64,000 nt of DNA from Muricauda sp. SCSIO 65647 (GCF_021534965.1 NZ_CP091037.1:1528501-1592500), one strand, 5' to 3'. Positions 33,778-43,153 are shown, counted from the first letter of the stretch. Notes: generated by a model not told the origin, from the sequence alone. Program-made: numbers and translations.

Positions 33778-34902
33778 ATGGGACTCCTGATTTTTTACGC
33801 ACTCATTTCCATCTTTTTCTCCTTTTTATGCTCAATTCTCGAAGCGGTACTGCTGAGCATCACCCCGACGTTCATCAATGTAAAAAAGGCAGAGGGAAAA
33901 ACGTACGCCTTTGAACTTGAAGATCTCAAAAAAGATGTTGACAAGCCCCTCATCGCTATTTTGACCCTCAACACCGTTGCCCATACCGTAGGGGCCATTT
34001 TGGTAGGTGTACAGGCCAAAACGGCCTACGCCAATGCCTTTGGTAGCGAACAGCGCACCCTTCTCGGCATCGAGTTTACCGAAGATCTCATGGTAGGCGC
34101 TGTTTCGACCATCATGACGATCTTGATCTTGGTCGCTTCTGAGATCATTCCGAAAACCATAGGCGCCACCTATTGGAAACAACTGGCCAATTTCACGGCA
34201 AAGGCCTTAAAAGCAATGGTCTTTGTATTGAAATGGACGGGATTGCTCTGGCTTTTGCAGCTATTTACCAAATTGATCGGCAAGAAGAACGTGCACGGTA
34301 GTGTATTGAGCCGTGAAGATTTCACAGCCATGGCAGACATCGCCCATGAAGAAGGGGCCGTATTGGAATCAGAATCGAAGGTCATCAAAAATCTTTTGCG
34401 GTTCGACGAAATCATGGCCAAAGATGTAATGACCCCGAGAACCGTAATGAAAATGGCTTCTGAAGATACCGCCATCAAAGACTTTTTTGAAGCCAATCCG
34501 CAGTTACGGTTTTCAAGAATACCCCTATTCAAAGACAGTGTTGACCATATCACAGGGTTTGTGTTGAAAGACGAAGTGCTCGAGACCATTATCAATGAAA
34601 AGGGCAAAGCCCCGTTATCGACGATCAAACGTGATATTTTGGCGACCAGTCGCAAAACGCCAATTCCCCAACTATTCGAAACCTTTGTCGCCAAACGTGA
34701 ACATATTGCACTGGTGGTCGATGAGTATGGTTCGGTCAGTGGGCTTGTCACCATGGAAGATGTCATCGAAACACTCTTGGGACTTGAAATCATGGATGAA
34801 AGTGACAATGTTGCCGATCTACAATTGCTGGCCCGCAAAAATTGGGAGGTGCGCGCCAAGCGTCTGGGCATTATACAAGAACAAATACCCGACGAAGACT
34901 GA
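33778..34902 (+). CDS. DUF21/CNNM membrane protein with CBS pair
   Basis: The protein has 374 residues. The N-terminal 160 residues hold a DUF21/CNNM transmembrane domain (about four hydrophobic helices, with VASEIIPKTIGATYW after the third). CBS domains follow: VMTPRTVMKMA and SRIPLFKDSVDHITGFVLKD, then HIALVVDEYGSVSGLVTMED. The C-terminal CorC_HlyC domain of most relatives is missing. Family members are linked to Mg2+ or Co2+ efflux, and CBS pairs bind adenine nucleotides. The stop overlaps the ogt start (TGATG). Confidence 0.9.
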   Translation: MGLLIFYALISIFFSFLCSILEAVLLSITPTFINVKKAEGKTYAFELEDLKKDVDKPLIAILTLNTVAHTVGAILVGVQAKTAYANAFGSEQRTLLGIEFTEDLMVGAVSTIMTILILVASEIIPKTIGATYWKQLANFTAKALKAMVFVLKWTGLLWLLQLFTKLIGKKNVHGSVLSREDFTAMADIAHEEGAVLESESKVIKNLLRFDEIMAKDVMTPRTVMKMASEDTAIKDFFEANPQLRFSRIPLFKDSVDHITGFVLKDEVLETIINEKGKAPLSTIKRDILATSRKTPIPQLFETFVAKREHIALVVDEYGSVSGLVTMEDVIETLLGLEIMDESDNVADLQLLARKNWEVRAKRLGIIQEQIPDED

Positions 34903-35372
34903 TGGAAACCGCTTACCTTAAAACCCCTATCGGCACGGCCGAATTCAAAGGCGATACTTCAGGATTGATTTCCATTACCGTAATCGACGAGAAAAAACCA
35001 GCCGATATCATTCCAGAAGTGTTGGAAGATGCCGTGTACCAATTGAAGGAATATTTTGAAGGCTCCCGAAAACAATTCGATCTAAAATTGAATCCCCAGG
35101 GCACAGACTTCCAGAAAAAGGTCTGGAGCGCTCTTCTGGAAGTTCCCTATGGAAAAACGGTCTCTTATCTAGAGCTCACAAAACGATTGGGCGATGTAAA
35201 GGCCATTCGTGCCGTTGCCGCCGCCAATGGAAAAAATCCATTATGGATAGTGGTTCCCTGTCACCGTATCATCGGAAGCAATGGAGATTTGACCGGTTAT
35301 GCCGGTGGCCTTCACCGAAAAAAGTGGTTATTGGATCATGAGAGCCCGATAAAGCAGCAAAGTTTGTTTTAG
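34902..35372 (+). CDS. ogt: Methylated-DNA--protein-cysteine methyltransferase (Ogt-type)
   Basis: The protein has 156 residues from the ATG at 34902 that overlaps the previous stop; the longer frame from 34842 lies inside the upstream gene. It moves the methyl group from O6-methylguanine to its own Cys. The signature IVVPCHRIIGSNGDLTGYAG contains that Cys, and FQKKVWSALLEVPYGKTVSY contains the HTH start and the Tyr. It is a single-turnover repair protein in the cytosol. It ends 4 bases into the convergent lipoprotein gene. Confidence 0.95.
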   Translation: METAYLKTPIGTAEFKGDTSGLISITVIDEKKPADIIPEVLEDAVYQLKEYFEGSRKQFDLKLNPQGTDFQKKVWSALLEVPYGKTVSYLELTKRLGDVKAIRAVAAANGKNPLWIVVPCHRIIGSNGDLTGYAGGLHRKKWLLDHESPIKQQSLF

Positions 35373-36484
35373 TTTTTTACGAAATACGTCGGAAAGAACG
35401 GAACCGTGATATTGGCCAATAGTTCTCCATCGGTCGAAATTTGCATTACGCCACCCAATACCTCTTCAGTACGAACCCTATAGCCCACTAAAAAAACCTC
35501 TTGAATCCAATCATAATCTTGTGCGATCACGGTAATACCTGTTCCCAATTCTATTTCTATTTCATTGGCGATGGCCAAGAAATCGATCCGTCTATTTTCT
35601 TGGGTGGTCAAATCGTATATCGCGGGCCCTGCTGAAAAAGGGGCAGGTTGCGCATAGGGCATCGAATAATAGAATCGGTTGTCGACAACTATGGCATCAT
35701 CAATGGGGCCGGGTAAAAATCCTGAATCCAAGCTCATCGGTACACCCCCTAAAAACATCAAACTATCTGCATCATAGATCTCCAAAGTGGTTTCAACACC
35801 ATTTCTGATGACCACCAGGTTACCCGACTCGTTAGTTAAAATGCTGATCGCGGTTTCTCCAAAATCAAGTGTAGCGCCTTTGTTCTTTGTGCGGGTATTG
35901 TACTGGGTCAATTTATAGTCTCCTTGATTGTCGCGATAGACCATATATATCTTATCTTCCAGAAAAAGAGGTTGAAAAACCTGATCGATACCAAAATCGA
36001 TGGTGATATCTTCGCCTTCATTTTCTTGCAGCGAGATATCTTGTATGGCAAGGTTTCTACTGCTCCAAGGGCCAAAATACCCGAAAAACACATTCGAGGT
36101 ATTATTGGTGCCCCACGCAACCGACCGCTCGGTGCTGTAGGTGTAAAAACTATCGTAATTTGCCAATGCGCCTGTTGAAACATCCTTTACCGCCAAAGAA
36201 AAAGCTCCAGCGAAAAAAGAAAAGAAAGAAAGTTGGTCTTTGAATTGCCTTAAGGTGATATAATTGGGCCAAACTCCCAATTCATCTGTCAGATCAATCT
36301 GTTCGCCATTATTTGAATCAGCATCATAGTTAAACTGATAAACAGTATCCAAGTCTTCGCCGATAACCATAAAATCAGCTTTCGCCGTTTTCTTGATATC
36401 TTCTTGGGTTACACCATTGTCATCGGTTGAACAGCCCATACCGACCAACGCCAAAACCGTACAGAGTATTCTTTTCAAATTCAT
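35369..36484 (-). CDS. Lipoprotein of unknown function, probably beta-propeller
   Basis: The protein has 371 residues. It begins MNLKRILCTVLALVGMGC, a lipoprotein signal. After an acidic linker come alternating beta-strand-like segments of about 45-50 residues (for example IDFGIDQVFQPLFLEDKIYM and GFLPGPIDDAIVVDNRFYYS), which fits a propeller such as the DUF4374-like group. No catalytic residues are obvious. It is convergent with ogt by 4 bases and divergent from the exonuclease gene, with a 77-base gap. Confidence 0.7.
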   Translation of the reverse strand: MNLKRILCTVLALVGMGCSTDDNGVTQEDIKKTAKADFMVIGEDLDTVYQFNYDADSNNGEQIDLTDELGVWPNYITLRQFKDQLSFFSFFAGAFSLAVKDVSTGALANYDSFYTYSTERSVAWGTNNTSNVFFGYFGPWSSRNLAIQDISLQENEGEDITIDFGIDQVFQPLFLEDKIYMVYRDNQGDYKLTQYNTRTKNKGATLDFGETAISILTNESGNLVVIRNGVETTLEIYDADSLMFLGGVPMSLDSGFLPGPIDDAIVVDNRFYYSMPYAQPAPFSAGPAIYDLTTQENRRIDFLAIANEIEIELGTGITVIAQDYDWIQEVFLVGYRVRTEEVLGGVMQISTDGELLANITVPFFPTYFVKN

Positions 36485-36561
36485 AGCCTTTTGAAAGTAA
36501 ACAAGATACCATTTAATTTTTGGAAGTATGCGGTTTCATCCCAAATTAGTATTTTTCGGCC

Positions 36562-37275
36562 ATGCTCTACAAACTGAATTTAGAGAACATTCTTTTTTTA
36601 GATATCGAGACCGTGCCCCAAAAAGAAAGTTTTGGCGAACTTGACCAAGAACGCCAAATACTCTGGGAGCAGAAGTCACAGTACCAAAGAAAAGATGAAA
36701 TCAGTCCCGAAGAGTTCTATGAGCGGGCCGGTATCTGGGCCGAGTTTGGCAAGATCATCTGTATCTCAGTGGGGTTTTTTGCCATCGATGGTGACGCCAG
36801 AAGTTTTCGGGTCACTTCTTACCACGGTGAAGAAATCAAGATCTTAAAATCATTCAAAAACCTGCTTATTGAGCATTTTAGCCAAACCAAACATTTGTTG
36901 TGCGCCCATAATGGAAAGGAATTCGATTTTCCGTATATCGCCAGAAGAATGCTTATCAATGGCATCAAACTACCCTATAAATTGGATTTGTTCGGTAAGA
37001 AGCCATGGGAAGTGCCCCACCTCGATACCATGGAACTCTGGAAGTTCGGCGATTACAAACATTTTACCTCATTGAAGCTCTTGGCCAATGTTCTGGATAT
37101 TCCTTCACCAAAGGAAGATATGGACGGCAGTATGGTAAGGGATGTCTATTATAAGGAAAGCGATCTCGACAGGATCATTACCTACTGTGAACTCGATGTG
37201 GTTACCACTGCCCAGGTTTTCTTGCGCTTACGGGGCGATGGGTTGTTGAAAGACAGCGAAATCAAAAAAGTTTGA
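36562..37275 (+). CDS. DEDDy-type 3'-5' exonuclease (PolB-exonuclease-like)
   Basis: The protein has 237 residues. The four acidic residues of a DEDDy exonuclease are seen in ILFLDIETVP (Asp, Glu), LLCAHNGKEFDFPYIARR (Asp), and IITYCELDVVTTAQVF (Tyr and Asp). The remainder matches the predicted 3'-5' exonuclease family related to the proofreading domain of DNA polymerase B. It probably trims DNA or RNA 3' ends. It is a stand-alone protein without a polymerase domain. A shared hairpin terminator follows its stop. Confidence 0.88.
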   Translation: MLYKLNLENILFLDIETVPQKESFGELDQERQILWEQKSQYQRKDEISPEEFYERAGIWAEFGKIICISVGFFAIDGDARSFRVTSYHGEEIKILKSFKNLLIEHFSQTKHLLCAHNGKEFDFPYIARRMLINGIKLPYKLDLFGKKPWEVPHLDTMELWKFGDYKHFTSLKLLANVLDIPSPKEDMDGSMVRDVYYKESDLDRIITYCELDVVTTAQVFLRLRGDGLLKDSEIKKV

Positions 37276-37306
37276 GCTTCAAAGCCCAATTAAGCTCTTA
37301 GTTTTT
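37274..37306. terminator. Bidirectional terminator between the exonuclease and subtilase genes
   Basis: GAGCTT (37274-37279) pairs with AAGCTC (37292-37297). It is followed by TTAGTTTTT on the plus strand and, reading the minus strand, by AAACTTTTTTG. The stem overlaps the exonuclease stop codon and abuts the stop of the minus-strand subtilase, so one hairpin may serve both genes. Confidence 0.5.
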
Positions 37307-39496
37307 GTAGAATTTCGAGCTTTTCAAACCCGAATGGTCCTGCACCATCAACACATATAGGCCAGAGGCCAAATCAGCGACATTGATGGCACCATTGACT
37401 TTTCCGTTCTTAATGATATTGCCCGATACGGTCACCACCGAATACTCGGCATCAGATGACAATTGGGCATTTACCATTAACTCATTCACTGCCGGATTGG
37501 GATATACGGAAATATGCAACGCTTCAGAATGTGACAATGGCCCATATTCGATCGGTTGCTCGGTAGCCGCTCCATTGAATTCAAATTCGAGTGTCTTACT
37601 GAATTCTGAGACCAAATTTTCAGTGCATACTGCCCGTAATCTGATTTCATACGCTTTGCCCTTTTCAAGGTCGGGTATGTTCCAATGGTTTTCCCAGGTA
37701 TGGCCAGTAACCCATTCAACCTCGTTCTTTTCTTTGTATTGAATCTCAAAGAGCGTTTCGGCTGCTGCATTCCATTCAAACCTTGCAACTGCTTCGGTCG
37801 CTGAGGCCAACTCCAGTCCATTTGGGGCCTCAATGCGACATTGGGTCAGCTCTGCCCCTGAAACAATCAATGAAAAATCTTGTACAGCACTGGTAAGACC
37901 GCCTTTGTGTGTGATGGTGATGGTGTATTCTCCTTTTGCATCCTGTATATCGATACGTTCATAGGGATCGACTCGATTATCGCCCTTTTGGGCTCTGTCA
38001 TTGGCTTTTGCCGGATTCAGTTTCCAAGGAAAAAATTCTTTTCCGTCCTTGGTAATCCTCATATCCAAATCATTTGTCAATGCTGCGGTGGCATCATTTA
38101 TACTGCCCCGGTTGATGAATTCTCCTTTAGGATCGGTCCAAGAAATGGAAGCCGATAAAGGCTGCTTTCCGTCGGCCTTTACCGTAATGGAATATACCGC
38201 ATTATTTGCCAAGGTTTCTTCAGAAATTATTGTACTAAAGTCTTTATGTTTCAATACCTCGGCCGCTTGCTTGACGTTCAGAACGCCCCATCCCATTTTA
38301 TAATCTGGCCCAGCAGCGGCAACATCATCGGCGGTATGTAGGGCAAGCCCCTTCAAAGTGGCCGCCTTCATGTAGGTGCCGTAAAGTTGCTCATGGTACT
38401 GTTGTAATAAAAGCAAAGAACCTGTTACCCCCGGTGTGGCCATCGAAGTGCCCGTTGAGGCTCCATAGCTTTGGTTGCCGTATGAACTTGCAGAAAAAAC
38501 CGAAGTGCCATCGCCTGCCAAATCAGGTTTGATACGACCATCATCAACCGGGCCAAAGCTGCTATAGCCCGCCACTTCGGCACTGGTCAATTCACCTTTG
38601 TCATTGATTCGGGTATTGGCTCCAGCTACGGTAATGCCATTTTTAGAAACGGCAAAGCCCAGCAAAAGATCGAACCCATCTTTTGTTTTGCCGTAAACGG
38701 GCATTTCATTGTCATAAGAATTCTGCGCATTGCCCGCTGCGGTGACCATTAAATAATAGGGCGCATTGAACATGATATCGTCCCAATCTTGTGACACCTT
38801 GATGTATGAGCCAAAGTACCAGTCAGGTACACGGTCAGATTTGATACCGTATGAATGGTTTGAAAGCAACATACCGTTTGCTGCGGCCTCTGCCACTTCA
38901 ATTTTATCGCGTGTCCAATCGTGGGTCAATGCATCAGCGGCAAAAGCCACGCCCTTGGCCTTTTTCTTGACCCCCGATGAAATTAGCGCCCCCGTGACCA
39001 TTGTGGCATGTGGGCTGATTTCTTCCGTACCATCCATATTCTTGGCCCTAACATCAAATTCTTGATGGGTGGCCAGGGCAATACCTGCATCCCAAACCCC
39101 AACCTCAAGATCGTCACCGTCTAAAGCCAAATTCAATGAGCCTCCTTGATGAAGTTCATTGGCCCTGGAAACTTTGCTGGTAGGATCCATAAATGTGGTG
39201 TAGAAAAGAGGCGTGCCGTCATCTCCCAAATCTTGCAATGAAACAATAGTGCCATCAGATAGTTTTTCATTCATCTTTAATCCATTTTCTTTGGCAAATT
39301 GTTGAAGCTTGATTTGCTTCATGTCATAACCAGCCTTCATTTTTGAAATGAAAGTCTCTATTTCTTTGGTCTGATAAACGGAACGAATGAAATTTTTCTG
39401 TTCTTTGGACTGACCTCTAACCAGTGCGGTGTAGAAAAGTACACTTGAAAAGAGAACAATTTGCAAAGTCTTAAAGACAATGTTATTGTAGTCCAT
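37298..39496 (-). CDS. Subtilase (S8 peptidase) with type IX secretion C-terminal signal
   Basis: The protein has 732 residues with N-terminal signal (QIVLFSSVLFYTALVRGQ). The catalytic triad lies in EVGVWDAGIALATHQEF (Asp), EISPHATMVTGALI (His) and GASTGTSMATPGVTGSLLLL (Ser). After the catalytic domain come a beta domain, a fibronectin-III-like domain (EIQYKEKNEVEWVTG, then YEIRLRAVCTEN), and a T9SS type A sorting tail (VYPNPAVNELMVNA, ending LMVQDHSGLKSSKFYKN). It is therefore likely sent through the outer membrane by the type IX system and attached to the surface or released. A TATATTTG -7 box is at 39525-39532 on the minus strand. Confidence 0.93.
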   Translation of the reverse strand: MDYNNIVFKTLQIVLFSSVLFYTALVRGQSKEQKNFIRSVYQTKEIETFISKMKAGYDMKQIKLQQFAKENGLKMNEKLSDGTIVSLQDLGDDGTPLFYTTFMDPTSKVSRANELHQGGSLNLALDGDDLEVGVWDAGIALATHQEFDVRAKNMDGTEEISPHATMVTGALISSGVKKKAKGVAFAADALTHDWTRDKIEVAEAAANGMLLSNHSYGIKSDRVPDWYFGSYIKVSQDWDDIMFNAPYYLMVTAAGNAQNSYDNEMPVYGKTKDGFDLLLGFAVSKNGITVAGANTRINDKGELTSAEVAGYSSFGPVDDGRIKPDLAGDGTSVFSASSYGNQSYGASTGTSMATPGVTGSLLLLQQYHEQLYGTYMKAATLKGLALHTADDVAAAGPDYKMGWGVLNVKQAAEVLKHKDFSTIISEETLANNAVYSITVKADGKQPLSASISWTDPKGEFINRGSINDATAALTNDLDMRITKDGKEFFPWKLNPAKANDRAQKGDNRVDPYERIDIQDAKGEYTITITHKGGLTSAVQDFSLIVSGAELTQCRIEAPNGLELASATEAVARFEWNAAAETLFEIQYKEKNEVEWVTGHTWENHWNIPDLEKGKAYEIRLRAVCTENLVSEFSKTLEFEFNGAATEQPIEYGPLSHSEALHISVYPNPAVNELMVNAQLSSDAEYSVVTVSGNIIKNGKVNGAINVADLASGLYVLMVQDHSGLKSSKFYKN

Positions 39497-39524
39497 GGCT
39501 TTCTAATGAGTAAGATTTGGACTA

Positions 39525-39532
39525 CAAATATA
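39525..39532 (-). promoter_or_regulatory. -7 box (TATATTTG) of the subtilase gene
   Basis: Read on the minus strand this is TATATTTG, matching TAnnTTTG, 29 bases before the ATG at 39496. No clear -33 TTG is seen. Confidence 0.4.
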
Positions 39533-39656
39533 TTTTTATTAACTAAAATCATCGATTAAAATCCCTATTTATTCGATGAAATGCGCAGTTTTTCTCATTC
39601 GCATGTTGTGAAAATTCAATTTTTTGTGGTTTTGTGGTGCCCTTGCCCCAAGCTTA

Positions 39657-40610
39657 TCACTGCTCTTTCAATATGACATAAACGGGAAAATGGTCGCTAT
39701 AACCGCCTAAATATTTTTTACCGGCAAAAGTCCGAAACGGATTCCCCTTGTATGAACCTTTCCATTCTTTTAGCAAACGAGGTGAAAAAATGGCTGCTTT
39801 CTGAAAGCTATGGGTATTCGGCTCGTGGTTCAAAAAGCTGTGCGACAGTAATATTTGATCAAAGAGGCTCCATACCCCTTTATAATTTGCACTACCGCTG
39901 ACCGGTGAAAGCAGTTTTCTCCACGGATTGATAAACTTGCCTGTCTTCATCAGCATTTCAATGCTCTTGGCATTGGGGTCGTCATTAAAATCGCCCATTA
40001 CAATAAGGTTTGCTTCTTTATCGGCAATTTTTTTCATTTTTCCCATTATCTCTTCTGCAGCCTTTATGCGTTTGTATTGGGTTTCTTCGGCCCCATCTCT
40101 CCTTGAGGGCCAATGGTTGACAAAAATGTGGACTTCTTCTGCATGAAGCTGCCCCTTCACATATAAAATATCTCGGGTAAGGTCTCGGTCACCGTTCAAA
40201 TTGTCAATGATAAGAGGTATCATCTCTGCCTGCAAAACCTCAAAGTGGTCTTTATGGTACAATAGTGCCGTGTCGATGCCCCTTTCGTCTGGCGAGTCAA
40301 AATGCACATAATCGTATGCTATTTCCGAAAGTGGTTTTTGGGCCAGCAAATATTCGATGACATTCTTGTTCTCTACCTCGGCAATGCCGATCAATACAGG
40401 TGGTTTTTGTGTTTCTTCAACACCGATCTTTGCAATGGCACGGGCCAACTTTTTTGCTTTCTTTTTGAAACGCTGTGGGGTCCACTTTTTAAATCCCGCT
40501 GGTGTGAAGTCATCATCAAGTGTGTAGGGGTCATTGACCGTATCGAAAAAATTTTCCAGATTATAGAAAGCGATCGTATGGGGTTTCTTATAGGGGCCCT
40601 TTTTTGACAT
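39657..40610 (-). CDS. Endonuclease/exonuclease/phosphatase family protein
   Basis: The protein has 317 residues from the ATG at 40610; the longer frame from 40652 runs into the intergenic region. The EEP fold is shown by TIAFYNLENFFDTVND (Asn), IGIAEVENKNVIEYL (Glu), VHIFVNHWPSRRDG (His), LIVMGDFNDDPNAKS (Asp, Asn) and YSDHFPVYV (Asp-His). These metal enzymes cut phosphodiesters in DNA, RNA or lipid-like molecules. The likely substrate is nucleic acid or a phospholipid, not resolved here. No signal peptide is seen. It diverges from hflX with a 74-base gap. Confidence 0.9.
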   Translation of the reverse strand: MSKKGPYKKPHTIAFYNLENFFDTVNDPYTLDDDFTPAGFKKWTPQRFKKKAKKLARAIAKIGVEETQKPPVLIGIAEVENKNVIEYLLAQKPLSEIAYDYVHFDSPDERGIDTALLYHKDHFEVLQAEMIPLIIDNLNGDRDLTRDILYVKGQLHAEEVHIFVNHWPSRRDGAEETQYKRIKAAEEIMGKMKKIADKEANLIVMGDFNDDPNAKSIEMLMKTGKFINPWRKLLSPVSGSANYKGVWSLFDQILLSHSFLNHEPNTHSFQKAAIFSPRLLKEWKGSYKGNPFRTFAGKKYLGGYSDHFPVYVILKEQ

Positions 40611-40660
40611 AGTAAAAAATGCTTCCCCCAAAATACAAAATTCAACTTGCAAACATTGTG

Positions 40661-40668
40661 TAGCTTTG
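40661..40668 (+). promoter_or_regulatory. -7 box (TAGCTTTG) of hflX
   Basis: TAGCTTTG matches TAnnTTTG and sits 17 bases before ATG 40685. TTG at 40647-40649 is only 11 bases upstream, so the -33 assignment is uncertain. Confidence 0.4.
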
Positions 40669-40684
40669 CAGTCTAATTAAGACT

Positions 40685-41899
40685 ATGCTTGACAAAAAGA
40701 ACATTGAGCTCGAAAAAGCCGCCCTCATCGGTATCATCAACAAATCACAGAACGAGCAAAAAGTCAAAGAATATCTTGACGAGCTTGAATTTCTGACCTA
40801 TACCGCCGGTGGTGAAGTGGTAAAACGTTTTGTGCAAAGAATCGAGGTGCCCAATCCGAAGACTTTTATCGGTAGCGGAAAGATGGAAGATGTACAACGA
40901 TTTGTCAAAGAAAATGATATTGGTTCGGTCATCTTTGATGATGAGCTCTCACCCGCACAGCAAAACAATATTGAAAAAATATTGCGCTGCAAAATATTGG
41001 ATCGTACCAGTTTGATCCTGGATATTTTTGCCCAACGGGCCCAGACCAGTTATGCCCGTACCCAAGTCGAGCTTGCCCAGTACGAATACCTTTTACCAAG
41101 ACTGACCGGCCTATGGACACACTTAGAGCGACAACGCGGGGGTATTGGTATGCGCGGACCTGGTGAAACAGAGATAGAGACCGATAGGCGTATTGTTCGT
41201 GACCGCATTGCCCTTTTGAAAAAAAAATTGGGCAAGATAGACAAGCAGATGGAAACCCAGCGGGGCAATCGCGGGGCCTTGGTACGGGTAGCCTTGGTCG
41301 GTTATACCAACGTAGGCAAATCAACCCTGATGAACGTTATCAGCAAGAGTGATGTTTTTGCCGAAGACAAGTTGTTTGCCACGCTTGATACCACTGTTCG
41401 AAAAGTGGTCATTGGCAACCTGCCCTTTTTACTGAGCGATACGGTCGGATTCATCAGAAAACTGCCCACACAATTGGTTGAAAGCTTCAAAAGCACATTG
41501 GATGAAGTACGTGAAGCCGACCTGTTATTGCATGTTGTTGACATCTCACACCCAAATTTTGAGGAGCATATTGAGTCGGTGAACCAAATTCTGGATGAAA
41601 TCGGAAGTGCCGACAAAAAAATCATCATGGTCTTTAACAAAATAGATCGATACCGACCCGAAACCATTGAGGAAGATGATTTGGTCACTGAAAAGACCGC
41701 TGCCCATTTTACCTTGGAAGAATGGCAAAAGACATGGTTTGGCAGAATGGGCAATGATGCACTATTCATCTCGGCCCTGAATAAAGACAACTTGGATGGG
41801 TTCAGAAAAAAGGTCTATCAAGCCGTTAGGGAAATACACGTGACGCGTTTTCCGTACAACAATTTTCTATACCCTGAACATCTTGACACTTTTTCATAA
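40685..41899 (+). CDS. hflX: GTPase HflX
   Basis: The protein has 404 residues. HflX is a ribosome-associated GTPase that splits stalled or heat-damaged ribosomes. The N-terminal HflX domain has FIGSGKMEDVQRFVKEND and a helical region RGGIGMRGPGETEIETDRR. The G domain has GYTNVGKST (G1), LSDTVGFIRKLP (G3) and NKIDRY (G4). Length and order agree with the family. It is probably transcribed alone, with a candidate small RNA starting about 120 bases after its stop. Confidence 0.95.
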   Translation: MLDKKNIELEKAALIGIINKSQNEQKVKEYLDELEFLTYTAGGEVVKRFVQRIEVPNPKTFIGSGKMEDVQRFVKENDIGSVIFDDELSPAQQNNIEKILRCKILDRTSLILDIFAQRAQTSYARTQVELAQYEYLLPRLTGLWTHLERQRGGIGMRGPGETEIETDRRIVRDRIALLKKKLGKIDKQMETQRGNRGALVRVALVGYTNVGKSTLMNVISKSDVFAEDKLFATLDTTVRKVVIGNLPFLLSDTVGFIRKLPTQLVESFKSTLDEVREADLLLHVVDISHPNFEEHIESVNQILDEIGSADKKIIMVFNKIDRYRPETIEEDDLVTEKTAAHFTLEEWQKTWFGRMGNDALFISALNKDNLDGFRKKVYQAVREIHVTRFPYNNFLYPEHLDTFS

Positions 41900-41980
41900 C
41901 ACCTCGCATAATGCTGTTCATCGATAAAACCGCACCACTGGTTTGGGCCACCACAAAAAAGAATTGTTTGACAACAAAAA

Positions 41981-42013
41981 TTGCGGGTTAACAATTTTGT
42001 GGTCGTATCTTTA
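41981..42013 (+). promoter_or_regulatory. Promoter in the hflX-DUF3078 intergenic region
   Basis: TTG (41981-41983), a 22-base spacer and TATCTTTA (42006-42013) approximate the flavobacterial consensus (last base differs). No gene on the plus strand follows before the terminator at 42110-42143. Confidence 0.45.
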
Positions 42014-42018
42014 CCATG

Positions 42019-42142
42019 ATTAAGTTATAGTGTTTATCCCCAAATTTTCACTCGAGCTTAAGCTCAAAAAAGGTTAGCAAAATAACCCAATTTAAACCCT
42101 ACTTACATTAAAAAAGCCCAGACAAATTGTCTGGGCTTTTTT
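42019..42142 (+). ncRNA. Candidate small RNA, about 124 nt, unknown family
   Basis: A promoter-like sequence ends at 42013 and an intrinsic terminator ends at about 42142, with no supportable reading frame between them (the ATG at 42016 reaches a stop after four codons). The hairpin AGCTTAAGCT lies near 42056-42065. The arrangement fits a free-standing small RNA, but I recognise no known family and no transcript evidence is available. Confidence 0.35.
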
Positions 42143-42143
42143 A
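42110..42143. terminator. Strong intrinsic terminator, bidirectional
   Basis: An A-run, then GCCCAGACAAATTGTCTGGGC, a near-perfect hairpin with an A/T-rich loop, then TTTTTT. Both strands have a T-run after the stem, so it can end transcripts from the left (hflX or small RNA) and from the minus-strand DUF3078 gene, whose stop is at 42164. Confidence 0.85.
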
Positions 42144-42163
42144 TGTGTATACCACCATGGTAT

Positions 42164-43090
42164 TTAGAAAGAATAGCTCAATCCCAAGGTCCAGTAGGTC
42201 TGTAAATCGTTGTCTATAGTATCAAAGGTGGCCCCGGTATTGCCAAGAGTGTTGACTTCATAGTTAAGGGCTTCCTGTTTGTTGTTGCGAAGTCCGAAAT
42301 CAAACCCGACGCCAATGACCTTCCAAAGTGTATAGGAAAAAGAGTTTATCCATGTCCAGTTGCTCAGGTCGCCATCTTCATAACTTTGAAACATCGAAAG
42401 GTTTGTCTTGAAGTTGATGGCACCGATCTTTCGTGTATAATCGGCCAAGATTTTGGCGCCCAATGACGAATTGAAAATGGTATCGTCATCGGCAAACACG
42501 AAATTATAGTTCAAGGGGTGTATCACTACCACTAGATCGGTAATGGGTGTCCATGTCATGCCGACACCCAAATCTAGATAACCGGGATCGTTAAAGTTGC
42601 TGAGAATGGTGGTGCGATATTCCATTAAACCAGATGCCGCCCATTTTTCACTCAATTTTCGACCATAAAGGGATGTCAAATTGAATACATCGGTCGCCTC
42701 ACGAAAACCTTCTTCATCATTGGGGTCATCTTCATCGTCCAATTTTACCCATGAAAGGTTGGTGTTCAATGAATTTCTCCAAAAAAACTTGTCTTCGATT
42801 AAATTGGCATATGCATTGACCGTAAAGCCTATGTTACCCGATGAGTTGTTCGGAAAACCTTGGGCGTACCAATTGTTGAAATTTGAAAGACTACCCCCAA
42901 TGGTACCGAAAGCGCCCACCCGCCAACCGGGCAGGGCATCAATTTGGGCCTGTAGGGCATCGACCCTACCTTGAATGGCGGCAATGGAATCTTTTTTGGG
43001 GGCCATTTCGGCCTCTAGTTCTTCTTTGGTCTGGGCCCATACCATAGTGGTCGCCAAAAGGGCGGCGACCATAGCGATTAAGTTCTTCAT
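42164..43090 (-). CDS. DUF3078 outer-membrane beta-barrel protein
   Basis: The protein has 308 residues with signal peptide (NLIAMVAALLATTMVWAQ). A short coiled-coil-like stretch EELEAEMAPKKDSIAAIQGR follows, then amphipathic strands (GWRVGAFGTIGGSLSNFNNW, FWRNSLNTNLSWVKL, FDFGLRNNKQEALNYE) and a C-terminal aromatic residue (LGLSYSF) typical of barrels inserted by BamA. DUF3078 is common in Bacteroidota, with no known ligand. It lies after the suf genes on the same strand, 63 bases downstream of DUF2480. A TACTTTTG box at 43119-43126 (minus) could give it its own promoter. Confidence 0.88.
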   Translation of the reverse strand: MKNLIAMVAALLATTMVWAQTKEELEAEMAPKKDSIAAIQGRVDALQAQIDALPGWRVGAFGTIGGSLSNFNNWYAQGFPNNSSGNIGFTVNAYANLIEDKFFWRNSLNTNLSWVKLDDEDDPNDEEGFREATDVFNLTSLYGRKLSEKWAASGLMEYRTTILSNFNDPGYLDLGVGMTWTPITDLVVVIHPLNYNFVFADDDTIFNSSLGAKILADYTRKIGAINFKTNLSMFQSYEDGDLSNWTWINSFSYTLWKVIGVGFDFGLRNNKQEALNYEVNTLGNTGATFDTIDNDLQTYWTLGLSYSF

Positions 43091-43153
43091 ACTGTTAGTG
43101 TTTTAGCGATTAGAAACACAAAAGTACGAATTGTCACATTTCTGCTTTGGGCA

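Noticed and set aside
34170-34871. 233-codon minus-strand frame
   Set aside because: It is a shadow of the DUF21/CBS gene with Ser-rich low-complexity sequence.
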